A DNA stretch of 64,000 bases from Beijerinckia mobilis (GCF_000745425.1 NZ_JQJH01000001.1:372001-436000); one strand, 5' to 3'. Shown: positions 8,135-18,637, counted from the stretch's first letter. Translations and numbers: made by a program. Notes: a model not told the origin generated them from the sequence alone.

Positions 8135-9847
8135 ATGTCGAGACTAGGGCGCCTGCCGGGGAGAGAGCTGACCCCGGCGTGCAGAGCCATCTTTCGGCAT
8201 GCGCCTTTCTCCAACCGTCCTGTTGGCTTCTCCACGTTTTTCCATCGACTAGCGGCACGATCCGCCACGAAGGGGTTGCGCGCCCCGGGATTCCTTACGG
8301 GTGGACTTGTTACGAGCGGGCTTCTCTCGATAGGGCTCGGCGGCTGCGTTCCCGCCACCGAAATGCCCGATCTCATGATGAGTGTGCCGACGAGCTACAG
8401 TTCCGGCGGGCCGGGCAAGCGCCGCGACCTTCCGGCGGAAGAATGGTGGCGCAGTTTCCGCTCCAGAGAATTGGCCGGTTTCATGGAAGAGACCGCCGCC
8501 AGCAATTTCGATATTGCCGCCGCCACCAGCCGCATCATCCAGGCCGATGCCGCGGCCCGCGTCGCTGGCACCGCCCTTTTGCCGACCCTGACCGCCAGCG
8601 ATACCGTCACACGGTCGCAATACGCCAATATCACCAACACCAACGTCAGTTCGATCAAGCCGCGCACGGTTCTCGTTACCAATATGCAGGCGAGCTACAT
8701 CATCGATATCTGGGGCATGAACCGCGCCAAGCTGCAGGCCGCGATCGAGACGGCGAATTACAACCGCTGGGATCATGATACGGTCTCGCTGACGGCACTC
8801 AGCAATACGGCAACCACTTATCTCGCCGTCCTCGGCGCACGCGAACGCATTTACAACCAGCACGAAAATCTCAAGTCCGCCACGCGTATCCTCACCATCA
8901 TTCAGGACAGGGTCAAATTCGGCACGGCCAACGCACTCGATCTCGCGCAGCAGGAAGCGCTTGTCGCCAATGTGCGTGCGGCGATCCCACCGCTGCAATT
9001 GACCAGCGACCAGAACCGCGTCGCGCTCGGCCTGCTCCTCGGCCGTGTGCCGGAAAGCATCATCATCAAGAGTCAGCGGCTGACCGATGTCACCATGCCG
9101 AAGATCGCACCGGGCCTGCCCTCCGAAGTCCTGACCCAGAGGCCGGACGTTCAGTCGGCCGAGGCGCAGCTCGCTTCGGCCCATGCAAGTGTCGTCGCGG
9201 CGCGCGCGGCCTTTTTCCCGCAGATTCAGCTCACCGGCCAGGGCGGCTTCCAAAGCCTTGCCCTGAAAACCCTGTTCCAGCCATCCTCCGGCCTCTATTC
9301 CTTGTCTGCCGGTCTCACCCAACCCATCTTCAATGCGGGACTTCTGAGCGCCGATTATGATCAGGCGAAAGGCCGCCAGGAAGAATTATTGGCGGATTAC
9401 CGCAAGGCCATCGTTTCCGCTTTCACCGATGTGGAAAAGGCGCTGATCAGCATTCGTGACCTCAGTGAGCAGGAACGGCTGCTCGGAACCTCGCTCATAG
9501 CCTCGCAGAAGGCGCTTACGCTTGCCGAAGATCAGTTGCGGGCCGGGACCGTCGATTACACGACCGTGCTCCAGGCCCAGCAAACCTTGTTCAATACGCG
9601 GGATACATCAGCCCAGGTGCATCTCAGCCTGCTGCAGGCAGCCGTGACACTCTATCAGGCACTGGGAGGCGGCTGGCCTCAGAGCCAAACAACGGCGAGC
9701 CAGACCCTGACGAACCAAGCTCAGAAGACCGAGGCGAACCGCGCCGGTATGGCCACGACGAAGACGGCGGAAGCCGATATGCACAAGACGGCGTCCAGCA
9801 CCGACGAGCGAATGAAGACTGAGGCGATGGGGGACAAAGGCCGATGA
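8135..9847 (+). CDS. Outer-membrane efflux channel lipoprotein, OprM/NodT family
   Basis: About 570-residue TolC-like outer-membrane factor. A hydrophobic segment ends in a lipobox-like LLSIGLGGC, so the protein should be lipidated at that Cys after an unusually long leader of about 60 residues. The body shows two outer-membrane-efflux repeats, with family motifs ALSNTATTYLAVLGARERI, the LTQRPDV hinge near residue 320 and AQAQQTLFNTRD-like helical repeats. The extended C-terminal tail (TANRAG...MKTEAMGDKG) is hydrophilic and has no known role. The ATG at 8135 follows GGGGAG; a TTG nine codons earlier is possible. It ends in an ATGA overlap with the fusion protein, so the pump is one operon with the channel first. 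Confidence 0.9.
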   Translation: MSRLGRLPGRELTPACRAIFRHAPFSNRPVGFSTFFHRLAARSATKGLRAPGFLTGGLVTSGLLSIGLGGCVPATEMPDLMMSVPTSYSSGGPGKRRDLPAEEWWRSFRSRELAGFMEETAASNFDIAAATSRIIQADAAARVAGTALLPTLTASDTVTRSQYANITNTNVSSIKPRTVLVTNMQASYIIDIWGMNRAKLQAAIETANYNRWDHDTVSLTALSNTATTYLAVLGARERIYNQHENLKSATRILTIIQDRVKFGTANALDLAQQEALVANVRAAIPPLQLTSDQNRVALGLLLGRVPESIIIKSQRLTDVTMPKIAPGLPSEVLTQRPDVQSAEAQLASAHASVVAARAAFFPQIQLTGQGGFQSLALKTLFQPSSGLYSLSAGLTQPIFNAGLLSADYDQAKGRQEELLADYRKAIVSAFTDVEKALISIRDLSEQERLLGTSLIASQKALTLAEDQLRAGTVDYTTVLQAQQTLFNTRDTSAQVHLSLLQAAVTLYQALGGGWPQSQTTASQTLTNQAQKTEANRAGMATTKTAEADMHKTASSTDERMKTEAMGDKGR

Positions 9848-11166
9848 AGAGATTGTTGCGCGGTTTCTTCTGGCTGGCTGCGATCGCGGGAGTGATCGTG
9901 CTGCTGGCACCGGTCGTCACCAGCCATTTCACGCAGCCCCCCGCGACGCAGGACTCCCCCCGCGCAAGCCGGCGGGCCGGCGGACCACGTCCCAGCTCGG
10001 ACAGCACGGCGGTTCCGGTTCTGACGGCCCCCGTCGTCACCCGCGACGTGCCTGTCTTTATCGACGGGATCGGATCCGGCCGCGCCTGGAATTCCGTGCT
10101 CGCCCGCTCGCAAGTCGATGGGGTTCTTCTAAAACTCTATTTCGACGAAGGCCAGACCGTGAAGGCCGGCGATCTTCTCGCCAAGATCGATCCGTCGCTT
10201 TACCAGGCGCAATATGATCAAGCCGTCGCGAAAAAGGCGCAGGACGAGGCGCAACTCGCCAATGCAAGGCTCGACCTCGAACGCTATCAGAAGCTTGCCG
10301 CGACCAATGCGGTCAACAAACAGCAGCTCGATACACAGCGCGCTTCCGTCGCCCAATATGAAGCCTTGGTGCAATATGACACCGCCGCCATCAACAGCGC
10401 ACGCACGACCCTGAATTATACCGATATCCGCTCTCCCATCGACGGCCGCACGGGCCTGCGTAACGTCGATGCCGGGAATCTCGTTCATGCGTCCGATTCG
10501 ACAGGCATCGTGACCGTCGCACAGCTTCAGCCGATCGCAATCGTCTTCACCGTACCGCAGCAGCAGCTCGACCGCATCAATACGGCAACCGCCGCGAAGA
10601 AAAACGGCGGCGGCCTCGTCGTCGAAGCGCTTGACGCCAGCGGCGAGCATGTCATCGATACGGGTGTCCTCTCCGTCGTCAACAATACAATCGACCAGAC
10701 GACGGGAACCGTGCAGCTCAAGGCCCGCTTCCCCAACGAAAATCTGCAGATCTGGCCCGGCTCCTTCATCAATGTGCGGCTGCGCATCGAAACCCTGAAA
10801 CAGGCGCTGGTGGTGCCCGCCACGGCTTTGCAACGCGGCCCGACCGGCCCCTTCGTCTATCTGTTGAAGGAGGATAAGGCGGTGGTGCGACCGGTCACCA
10901 TCGGTCAGCAGGATGATCAGCAAGCCGTGATTCTCACGGGGCTTGCCTCCGGCGATCATGTGGTCACGACGGGATTTGCCCGACTGTCCGACGGCGCAAA
11001 GGTCAATGCCGCCGAAGATCAAACGCTCGTCGGCACGGAAACCGCTTTGCATCAGATCAGCGCCATGCCTCCGCGCGGCAAGCGCCGCGCCGGCATGGGG
11101 GCGCCTGTCGCCGAGAACCAGAGCGACGGCCACGCGCCGGGCGCTCCCCCGAGCGCCACCCAATGA
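9844..11166 (+). CDS. RND efflux periplasmic membrane-fusion protein (MdtA/AcrA-like)
   Basis: 440-residue HlyD/AcrA-type adaptor. An N-terminal membrane anchor (residues 3-25) is followed by a proline/arginine-rich linker. The biotinyl-lipoyl half-motifs are GVLLKLYFDEGQTVKAGDLLAKIDPSLY and DAGNLVHASDS, flanking an alpha-hairpin rich in Gln and Ala. The beta-barrel domain includes IVTVAQLQPIAIVFTVPQQQL, typical of MdtA. It bridges the inner-membrane permeases and the outer-membrane channel. Its ATG overlaps the channel stop by 4 bases and its own stop overlaps the next permease by 4, so translation is coupled throughout. The C-terminal tail (Pro/Gly-rich, ending PPSATQ) is variable. Exported compounds cannot be told from sequence. 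Confidence 0.92.
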   Translation: MKRLLRGFFWLAAIAGVIVLLAPVVTSHFTQPPATQDSPRASRRAGGPRPSSDSTAVPVLTAPVVTRDVPVFIDGIGSGRAWNSVLARSQVDGVLLKLYFDEGQTVKAGDLLAKIDPSLYQAQYDQAVAKKAQDEAQLANARLDLERYQKLAATNAVNKQQLDTQRASVAQYEALVQYDTAAINSARTTLNYTDIRSPIDGRTGLRNVDAGNLVHASDSTGIVTVAQLQPIAIVFTVPQQQLDRINTATAAKKNGGGLVVEALDASGEHVIDTGVLSVVNNTIDQTTGTVQLKARFPNENLQIWPGSFINVRLRIETLKQALVVPATALQRGPTGPFVYLLKEDKAVVRPVTIGQQDDQQAVILTGLASGDHVVTTGFARLSDGAKVNAAEDQTLVGTETALHQISAMPPRGKRRAGMGAPVAENQSDGHAPGAPPSATQ

Positions 11167-14100
11167 ATGTCTCGGCGCTTTTCATTCAAAGGCCGATCGC
11201 GACCTCACTGCTCGCCGTCGCGACTTTGCTGACCGGCCTGCTCGGCTATTTCTTCCTGCCGGTTTCAGCCCTGCCACAGGTCGATTTCCCGACGATCCAG
11301 GTCACCACGAGACTGCCCGGCGCCGATCCGGACACGATGGCGAAGCTGGTCACGGCGCCACTCGAACGCCAGCTCGGCCAAATCCCCTCCCTGACCAGAA
11401 TGTCGTCGTCGAGCGGCTTCGGCCTGTCGCAGATCACACTGCAATTCGCGCTCGACCGCGATATCGACGGTGCGGCACAGGATGTCCAGGCGGCCATCAA
11501 CGCCGCCAATTCCACCCTGCCGAGGAATCTGCCCTATCCGCCCGTCTATTCGAAGGTCAATCCGGCCGCCGCCGCCGTCGTGACCCTGGCTCTCACTTCG
11601 GATACGGTGACGATCCGGCAGCTCGCCGATCTCGGCGATACGCTCATCGCGCAACGGCTTTCGCAGCTCACCGGCGTCGGCCATGTCGGAATTCAGGGTA
11701 ATATGCGCCCGGCAATTCGCATCCAGGCGGATTTCGCCCGGCTTGCAAGCTATGGCATCGGCCTTGAGGATCTGCGCACCTCCATCGCCAATTCCAATGT
11801 TGCCGGCTCCAAAGGCTCCCTCGACGGGCCGCAGCAATCCTATACGCTCGCCGCCAACGACCAATTGACCTCGGCCGACACCTATAAGGAAGTCGTCGTC
11901 ACCTACCGCAACAATGCGCCTGTCTTTGTCACCGACGTGGCCGATGTTGTCGAGGGCCTGGAAAACGACAAGGTCGCCGGCTGGTACCAGGGCCGCCCCG
12001 CCGTCATCATCGACGTCCAGCGCCAGCCCGGCGCCAATATCGTCGACACGGTGGCAAGGGTGAAGGATGAGATCGTCCGCCTGCAGAAAGTGCTGCCGAG
12101 CGGCGTCACGATGACCGTCGTGCATGACGGCACGGAAACGATCCGCGCGTCGATCGACGATGTCCAGTTCACACTCCTCCTGTCGATCGGTCTCGTCATT
12201 ATCGTCGTGCTGTTGTTTTTGCGCACGTTCCGGGCGACGATCGTGGCCGGCGTCGCTCTGCCCCTGTCGCTCGTCGCGACCTTCGCCGTCATGTGGCTCG
12301 TGGGCTTCAGCCTCGACAATCTGTCGCTCATGGCGCTGACTATCGGCACCGGCTTCGTCATCGACGATGCGATCGTGATGATCGAAAACATCGTCCGCTA
12401 TATCGAGCAGGGCGAAAGGCCGCTCACCGCCGCACTGAAAGGCGCGAAGGAAATTGGCTTCACCGTCATTTCCTTGACGATCTCTCTCATCGCGGTCTTC
12501 ATCCCGCTCCTATTCATGACCGGCATCGTCGGACGGATGTTCCGCGAATTCGCGATGACGCTGACGATTGCCGTCGTCGTCTCGGCCTTCATTTCCCTGA
12601 CCCTGACGCCGATGATGTGCGGTCATCTTCTGCGCGCCCGCCCGCATGATGACGAAAACGGAGAAAAGGCCCATGCCCCGCGCGGTATCGCCGGCGCGCT
12701 CGACCGTTTCACCGATTGGGTGATCGAGGGCTATCACAAGAGCCTCGTCGCCGTTTTGCGGCACCAGACAATGATGCTGATCGTCAGCACGCTCATCATG
12801 ATCGCCACCATCTGGCTCTATATCGTCATTCCCAAAGGCTTTCTGCCAACCGAAGATACCGGACTGATCACCGCCATCGTCGAAGCCTCTCCGACGATCT
12901 CCTTCGACGAAATGGGACGTCTGCAAACCCGTGTGGTCGAGACGATCCGTTCCGATCCCGATGTCGCCGACGTCGTCGCGGTCACTGGCGTCAGCACGCT
13001 CAACACGACACCCAATGCCGGCCATCTGACCATTATCCTGAAGCCGCGCGACAGCGGCCGCGCCAATGCCTCGGTGATCATCGACCGTCTGCGCGAAAAA
13101 TTCGCGCAAATGACCGATGCGACGCTCTATTTCCAGAATGTGCAGGATATTCAGATCACGACGCAGGCAAGCCGCGCGCAATATCAATATACGCTGACCG
13201 GCACCAATATGTCCGAGGTTCTCGATTGGACTGACAAGCTCGTCGCGGAACTCCGGAAAAGCCCTATTCTCCGGGAAGTCGGGTCGGAAGCCCAGGAAGG
13301 CGGACTGCAGGTCTTCCTCGATGTCGATCGGGAAAAGGCGGGCCGGTTCGGCGTCTCGATGCAGAACATCAACGACACGCTCTATGATGCCTTCGGCCAA
13401 CGGCAGGTTTCCACCATTTACGGTCAGGCCAATCAATATCGCGTCGTTCTGGAAGCCAAGCACGAATATCAGGATGACCCGCGTATCCTCGACCGGCTCT
13501 ATATTTCCGCCGATGCTGCCGGCACAACCAATTCCTCGACCAGCGCCACCGGAGCCGTCACCACCACATCCGGTTTTTCCTCGAAGACACAGGTTCCGCT
13601 CAGCGCCTTCGTCACCCTGCGCCGTTCGCTCGCGCCGCTCGCGATCGGACATCTCGCCCAATTTCCGGCGGTGACCGTGAGCTTCAATCTCACGCCCGGT
13701 GCCTCGCTCAGTGATGCGGTCAAGGTCGTCGAAGCGGCGCGCAGCAGGATCGGCATGCCGGATTCGATTTCGGCAACCTATGCGGGAGATGCGGCCGAAT
13801 TCGAAAGCTCGCTCGCGGGCGAACCCTGGCTCATTCTCGCGGCGGCCGTCGCCATCTATATCGTGCTCGGCGTGCTCTATGAAAGCGCGATCCATCCGAT
13901 CACCATCATGTCCACCCTCCCCTCGGCGGGTGTCGGCGCACTCGTCGCCATGATGATCTTCCATATGGATCTGTCGCTGATCGGCCTCATCGGCATCATC
14001 CTGTTGATGGGCATTGTGAAGAAAAACGCGATCATGATGATCGATTTCGCGCTCGAGGCCGAACGGGAAGAAGGGCTTTCCCCCTATGAGTCCATCGTCA

Positions 14101-14393
14101 AAGCCTCACTCCTGCGTTTCCGCCCCATCATGATGACGACGCTCGCGGCTTTGTTCGGCGCCCTGCCGCTCGCTCTCAGCACCGGCACAGGCTCCGAATT
14201 GCGCAATCCGCTCGGTATTTCAATCATCGGCGGGCTCCTGTTCAGCCAGCTGATCACCATCTATTCGACGCCGGTCATCTATCTCGCAATGGAGCGCGTC
14301 AGGCTCCTCTTTTCACATAAAGATACATCCAGGCGCGCGATACTCGATACATTCGCACCGCTTGAGACGACACCCAGCAAGGCAGCCGAATAG
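11163..14393 (+). CDS. RND efflux permease 1 (MdtB/MdtC-like)
   Basis: 1076-residue inner-membrane RND transporter, the full length for the HAE1 family. It starts with FIQRPIATSLLAVATLL (TM1) and has FPTIQVTTRLPGADPDTMA typical of the porter domain. The TM4 region has the proton-relay aspartates in TIGTGFVIDDAIVMIENI. A second set of helices follows the large periplasmic loop near residue 870. PKGFLPTEDTG is the usual second-half porter entry. Family members use the proton gradient to export drugs, bile salts or metals; the MdtBC subgroup works as a heteromultimer, which fits the second permease 13 bases downstream. Low-complexity TTNSSTSATGAVTTTS near 790-805 is a local insertion relative to the next permease. 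Confidence 0.93.
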   Translation: MNVSALFIQRPIATSLLAVATLLTGLLGYFFLPVSALPQVDFPTIQVTTRLPGADPDTMAKLVTAPLERQLGQIPSLTRMSSSSGFGLSQITLQFALDRDIDGAAQDVQAAINAANSTLPRNLPYPPVYSKVNPAAAAVVTLALTSDTVTIRQLADLGDTLIAQRLSQLTGVGHVGIQGNMRPAIRIQADFARLASYGIGLEDLRTSIANSNVAGSKGSLDGPQQSYTLAANDQLTSADTYKEVVVTYRNNAPVFVTDVADVVEGLENDKVAGWYQGRPAVIIDVQRQPGANIVDTVARVKDEIVRLQKVLPSGVTMTVVHDGTETIRASIDDVQFTLLLSIGLVIIVVLLFLRTFRATIVAGVALPLSLVATFAVMWLVGFSLDNLSLMALTIGTGFVIDDAIVMIENIVRYIEQGERPLTAALKGAKEIGFTVISLTISLIAVFIPLLFMTGIVGRMFREFAMTLTIAVVVSAFISLTLTPMMCGHLLRARPHDDENGEKAHAPRGIAGALDRFTDWVIEGYHKSLVAVLRHQTMMLIVSTLIMIATIWLYIVIPKGFLPTEDTGLITAIVEASPTISFDEMGRLQTRVVETIRSDPDVADVVAVTGVSTLNTTPNAGHLTIILKPRDSGRANASVIIDRLREKFAQMTDATLYFQNVQDIQITTQASRAQYQYTLTGTNMSEVLDWTDKLVAELRKSPILREVGSEAQEGGLQVFLDVDREKAGRFGVSMQNINDTLYDAFGQRQVSTIYGQANQYRVVLEAKHEYQDDPRILDRLYISADAAGTTNSSTSATGAVTTTSGFSSKTQVPLSAFVTLRRSLAPLAIGHLAQFPAVTVSFNLTPGASLSDAVKVVEAARSRIGMPDSISATYAGDAAEFESSLAGEPWLILAAAVAIYIVLGVLYESAIHPITIMSTLPSAGVGALVAMMIFHMDLSLIGLIGIILLMGIVKKNAIMMIDFALEAEREEGLSPYESIVKASLLRFRPIMMTTLAALFGALPLALSTGTGSELRNPLGISIIGGLLFSQLITIYSTPVIYLAMERVRLLFSHKDTSRRAILDTFAPLETTPSKAAE

Positions 14394-14406
14394 GAAGGTT
14401 TGAGCG

Positions 14407-17400
14407 ATGAATCCTTCCGAAGTTTTCATCCGCCGGCCAATCGGCACGATCCTCCTCTCGATCGGCCTGTTTCTCGTCGGTCTGCTTGCTTACGCGCATC
14501 TGCCTGTCGCCAGCCTGCCGAATGTCGAGGTGCCGACGATCAACATCAATGCGTCGCGTCCGGGCGCTGATCCGGTCATTATGGCGGAAAGCGTCGCAGC
14601 GCCGATCGAACGGCGCATTGGTGAAATTTCCGGTCTGACCGAACTCACCTCCGTGAGTGCGCTCGGCTCAACCAATATTACCGCGCAATTCGATCTCAGC
14701 CGTAACATTGATGGCGCGGCGCGCGATGTGCAGGCGGCCCTGAATGCGGCGCAGACCGATCTGCCAAGCGATCTGCCCAACCGGCCGAGCTTCCGCAAAT
14801 TCAATCCGGCGGCTGCTCCAGTCCTCATTCTCGCGCTGACTTCCGATACGATCCCTGCAAGCACGATCTACGATCAGACGGATACGATCGTCGCGCAGCG
14901 CATCGCCCAGATCGAAGGCGTCGCCCAGGTCACGGTAACCGGTGCCGATCAGCCGGCGATCCGCGTAACGGTCAACCCCACCCAGCTGTCCACGATGGGA
15001 CTGAGTTCGGAAGATATCCGGACCACCATCGTCAACGCCAATGCCTTGAGCCCGACGGGAGGATTCGACGGCCTCTCCACCGCTCAGGCGATCGCCACGA
15101 ATACGCAATTGCCGGCAGCCGAGGATTACGGCAATCTCGTCGTCCGCAACGCCAACGGCAATTCCGCACTGTTATCCTCGGTCGCAAAAATCGAAACGAG
15201 CGTGCGCAACACCTTGTCGGCGGCATGGCTCGATGGCAAACCAGCCGTGATCCTGGTGATCACGAAACAGGCCGAAGCCAATGTCATTGCTACAGTGGAC
15301 AGGGTGCTGGAGGCACTCCCGGAAATCCAGAAATGGATCCCCGCCGACATCAAGATCTCGGTCCTGAACGACCGCACCGTCACCATCCGCGCCAGCGTCG
15401 ACGACATGCAGATCACCATGCTCATCACCATCGGTCTGGTGATGCTGGTCATCTTCGTTTTTCTACGCCGGTGGGAAGCGACGCTCGCGGCCGGTATCAC
15501 TGTGCCGCTGGCACTCGCCGGCACCTGCGCGCTGATGTGGACCGCCAAATTCTCGATCAACAATCTGTCGCTCATGGCGCTCACCGTCGCCGTCGGCTTC
15601 GTCGTCGACGACGCCATTGTCATGATCGAGAACATCGAGCGCAATCTCCATTCGGGCATGAGTTCCATGGAGGCCGCTCTCGCGGGCTCGAAGGAAATCG
15701 GCTTCACCGTGATCTCGATCTCGATCTCGCTGATGGCCGCCTTCATCCCGCTTTTGCTCATGGGCGGCATACTCGGCCGGTTCTTCCGCGAATTTTCCCT
15801 GACGCTCGCCTTCACCATCCTGATCTCGACCGCCGTCTCGCTGACCTTGACACCGATGATCTGCGCCTATCTGCTGCCGCCGCCGCAAGCGCGCAGACAG
15901 AGGTTCTTCGATCGCCTTTTCGAGACGGCGTTTGCAAGGCTCACGACAGCCTATGCCGCAAGCCTCGACAAGGTGCTGCATCATCGCGCGCTGACACTCA
16001 TCGTCATGACCTTCACCGTCGCCGCGACCGTGTCGCTCTTCATCAGCACGCCGAAAGGGTTCTTTCCCGAGGATGACACTGGTCTTCTGATGGGTACGAC
16101 CGAGGCGGCGACCGATATTTCCTTCCAGGCAATGAGCCGGCTGCAGCAGCAGGTCGCGGCAGTGGTGGAGACAGATCCCGCCGTCGCCTCCCTGGCTTAC
16201 ACCGTCGGCGGTTCGGGAGGACCAGGCAGTTCCGGCGGCCTTAACACAGGCCGTCTGTTCATCAGCTTGAAGCCGTTTTCTGAAAGCGGCGTGACCGCAA
16301 ATCAGGTGATCAACCGCATGCGCGGCAAATTGGCGAAGGTCGCGGGTATTTCAACCTTCCTCATGCCCGTCCAGGATCTGCGTATGGGTGGAAGGGTGGG
16401 CAAATCCAGCTATCAATTCACCCTCTGGTCGCCAGACAATGAAGAACTCAGCCATTATGTCCCGATCGTCCTCGCCAAATTGCGAAAGGTACCGGGCCTC
16501 GTCGATGTTTCGACCGACCGCGAACCAAATGGACTGCAACTGAACGTGAAGGTGGATCGCCTCGCCGCCGCCAGGCTTGGCGTCTCCATTCAGAATATCG
16601 ATAATGTGCTGAACAATGCCTTCGCCCAGCGGCAGGTCTCCGTTCTTTATTCGCCCCGCAATCAATATCGCGTCATTCTTACCGTGCCGCCCTCGCAGGC
16701 GAATTCTCCCGCCGATCTCGCCTCGATCTATGTCCCGGGAAGTGGCGGCACCCAGGTGCCCCTGCTTGCCGTCAGTCACATCGAGAAAAGCCTCGCCCCG
16801 CTCGTGACCAATCACCAGGGACAATTCCCGGCCGTCACCATCACCTACAATCTCGCGCCTGGCGCGACCTTGCAAGCCGCCAACGATGCCATTCTCGCCG
16901 CCGTGGCGGAGCTGCATCTGCCGGATACGTTGCATGCGGAATTCGCCGGCGATGCCAAAGCGCTGGCGGCGACCGGCAAAGCTTTGGGAATTTTGGTCAT
17001 TGCCGCTTTTGTCGCGGTCTATATCGTTCTCGGCGTCCTTTATGAAAGCCTTGCGCATCCGCTGACGATCATTTCAACCTTGCCTTCCGCGGGGCTTGGA
17101 GCGCTTCTGGCTTTGCAATGGACGCATATGGAACTGTCCGTCATCGCCTTCATCGGCATCATTCTGCTGATCGGCATCGTCAAGAAGAACGGCATCATGC
17201 TGGTCGATTTCGCCCTTGAGGGCGAACGCAAACATGGTCTTGATTCCATGGCTGCGATCCGCGAAGCCTGTATCGAACGGTTCCGCCCCATTCTGATGAC
17301 GACGCTCGCGGCTTTTCTCGGCGCCATTCCCTTGATCTTCGGCGCAGGACCGGGTTCGGCGCTACGCCGACCACTCGGCATTACCATCGCCGGCGGCCTC

Positions 17401-17595
17401 ATCGTGTCACAGCTTCTGACCCTGTACACCACGCCCGTCATCTATCTGATGCTCGACCGCCTGCATAAACGGCTCTCGGAACGGCGCAACAAAGGGGATG
17501 GCGACCAAAGAAACAGGCCAATTTCACACCTGCGAGGCCGGCAAAAGACATTGTCGCCAGCAGCCTCTCTTCAACAAGTGACGCAGGATCCATAG
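14407..17595 (+). CDS. RND efflux permease 2 (MdtC-like)
   Basis: 1062-residue RND permease, paralogous to the gene before it. It has the same layout: FIRRPIGTILLSIGLFLVG (TM1), EVPTININASRPGADPVIMA, proton-relay AVGFVVDDAIVMIENI in TM4, PKGFFPEDDTG and LIGIVKKNGIMLVDFALEGE near TM11. Two different permeases after one fusion protein is the arrangement of mdtABC, so a mixed trimer is likely. The start follows AAGGTTTGAGCG. The last 60 residues are Arg/Lys/Gln-rich and poorly conserved. No regulator or second channel follows; msrQ begins 150 bases later. Confidence 0.92.
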   Translation: MNPSEVFIRRPIGTILLSIGLFLVGLLAYAHLPVASLPNVEVPTININASRPGADPVIMAESVAAPIERRIGEISGLTELTSVSALGSTNITAQFDLSRNIDGAARDVQAALNAAQTDLPSDLPNRPSFRKFNPAAAPVLILALTSDTIPASTIYDQTDTIVAQRIAQIEGVAQVTVTGADQPAIRVTVNPTQLSTMGLSSEDIRTTIVNANALSPTGGFDGLSTAQAIATNTQLPAAEDYGNLVVRNANGNSALLSSVAKIETSVRNTLSAAWLDGKPAVILVITKQAEANVIATVDRVLEALPEIQKWIPADIKISVLNDRTVTIRASVDDMQITMLITIGLVMLVIFVFLRRWEATLAAGITVPLALAGTCALMWTAKFSINNLSLMALTVAVGFVVDDAIVMIENIERNLHSGMSSMEAALAGSKEIGFTVISISISLMAAFIPLLLMGGILGRFFREFSLTLAFTILISTAVSLTLTPMICAYLLPPPQARRQRFFDRLFETAFARLTTAYAASLDKVLHHRALTLIVMTFTVAATVSLFISTPKGFFPEDDTGLLMGTTEAATDISFQAMSRLQQQVAAVVETDPAVASLAYTVGGSGGPGSSGGLNTGRLFISLKPFSESGVTANQVINRMRGKLAKVAGISTFLMPVQDLRMGGRVGKSSYQFTLWSPDNEELSHYVPIVLAKLRKVPGLVDVSTDREPNGLQLNVKVDRLAAARLGVSIQNIDNVLNNAFAQRQVSVLYSPRNQYRVILTVPPSQANSPADLASIYVPGSGGTQVPLLAVSHIEKSLAPLVTNHQGQFPAVTITYNLAPGATLQAANDAILAAVAELHLPDTLHAEFAGDAKALAATGKALGILVIAAFVAVYIVLGVLYESLAHPLTIISTLPSAGLGALLALQWTHMELSVIAFIGIILLIGIVKKNGIMLVDFALEGERKHGLDSMAAIREACIERFRPILMTTLAAFLGAIPLIFGAGPGSALRRPLGITIAGGLIVSQLLTLYTTPVIYLMLDRLHKRLSERRNKGDGDQRNRPISHLRGRQKTLSPAASLQQVTQDP

Positions 17596-17744
17596 ATCTT
17601 CAAAATCGTCCAATCAAAAAGGGGCCGTGGCAATGAGCGCCAAACGGCTTTCCCTTTGAGATTTTCGGGCACATGCCGTCCTGCCCGGCGGGTTCGTGGA
17701 AAGCCACGTCCCGAATTTCCTTTCCTCTCGTCAAGAGCAAGACA

Positions 17745-18596
17745 ATGCAGCGGGCGACCCTCCCCCTGCCCTGGCTCGATCGCCAGGGACATTTTGCGAC
17801 CCTGAAAGCCGCTGCGTTCGCGGGTGTGCTTGCACCAGCCTTGTGGCTGTTCCTCGGCCTGATCACCGATCAGCTTGGTTCGAGACCACTCAGCACGATT
17901 CTGCATCAATCGGGATTATGGTCCATCCGCTTCCTGGTGCTGAGCCTCGCTCTCACCCCCTTATCGCAAGCACTCGGAACGACCCGGCTCAGCGCGATCC
18001 GGCGCATTATCGGCGTCGCCGTCTTTGCCTATGCGGCCCTGCATTTCCTTTTATATATCATCGACCAGCAAGCCGATTTCACGAAACTCTCGACCGAGAT
18101 TCTGACCCGTACCTATCTCACGATCGGTTTTTTCGCCTTCTGCGGATTGTTCCTTTTAGCCGTGACATCGACCGATCGCATGATCGCACGGCTCGGAACC
18201 GAAAATTGGCGGCGGATCCAAAGCCTCACTTATGCGATCGCGCTTCTTGCGACCGTACATTTCTTCATGCAAGTGAAGGTAGATGTCGGCGAGCCTCTTT
18301 GGGTCGGCGGGTTGTTCGCCCTCCTCATCGCCATCCGGCTCGCGCGCAAATGGGCGCGAGACCTGTCGGCGGCAACTTACGCGCTGCTCGCCTTACTGGC
18401 CGCAGCAGGAACCGCCCTTTGTGAAGCCCTCTGGTATCATTTTTCCGTCGGCGCCCCGCTCGTCCAAATCCTACTCGCCAATACAGACACGAGTCTTGGG
18501 CCACGGCCGTCCTGGTTCGTGCTGCTCGGCGGTCTGATTCCCGCGTTCGTCCGGCTGTTTCGCGCACCGCTCCCAAAGCGGGGGCGGCGTGGATGA
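17745..18596 (+). CDS. msrQ: Protein-methionine-sulfoxide reductase haem-binding subunit MsrQ (YedZ)
   Basis: Integral membrane b-type cytochrome of the ferric-reductase-like family that feeds electrons from the quinone pool to periplasmic MsrP, which repairs oxidised methionines. Six or more membrane segments are visible, and the likely haem-ligand histidines lie in AALHFLLYIID and ATVHFFMQVK. The ATG at 17745 gives MQRATLPLPWLDRQG; an ATG 24 codons earlier is open but adds a segment unlike the family. At about 283 residues it is longer than E. coli MsrQ because of a C-terminal hydrophobic extension (after LARKWARD) that could add two more helices. The catalytic partner msrP is not adjacent. 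Confidence 0.82.
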   Translation: MQRATLPLPWLDRQGHFATLKAAAFAGVLAPALWLFLGLITDQLGSRPLSTILHQSGLWSIRFLVLSLALTPLSQALGTTRLSAIRRIIGVAVFAYAALHFLLYIIDQQADFTKLSTEILTRTYLTIGFFAFCGLFLLAVTSTDRMIARLGTENWRRIQSLTYAIALLATVHFFMQVKVDVGEPLWVGGLFALLIAIRLARKWARDLSAATYALLALLAAAGTALCEALWYHFSVGAPLVQILLANTDTSLGPRPSWFVLLGGLIPAFVRLFRAPLPKRGRRG

Positions 18597-18637
18597 CACC
18601 GGACGCGGGATTCTCAATTCTTGCGGAATAATAGTGA

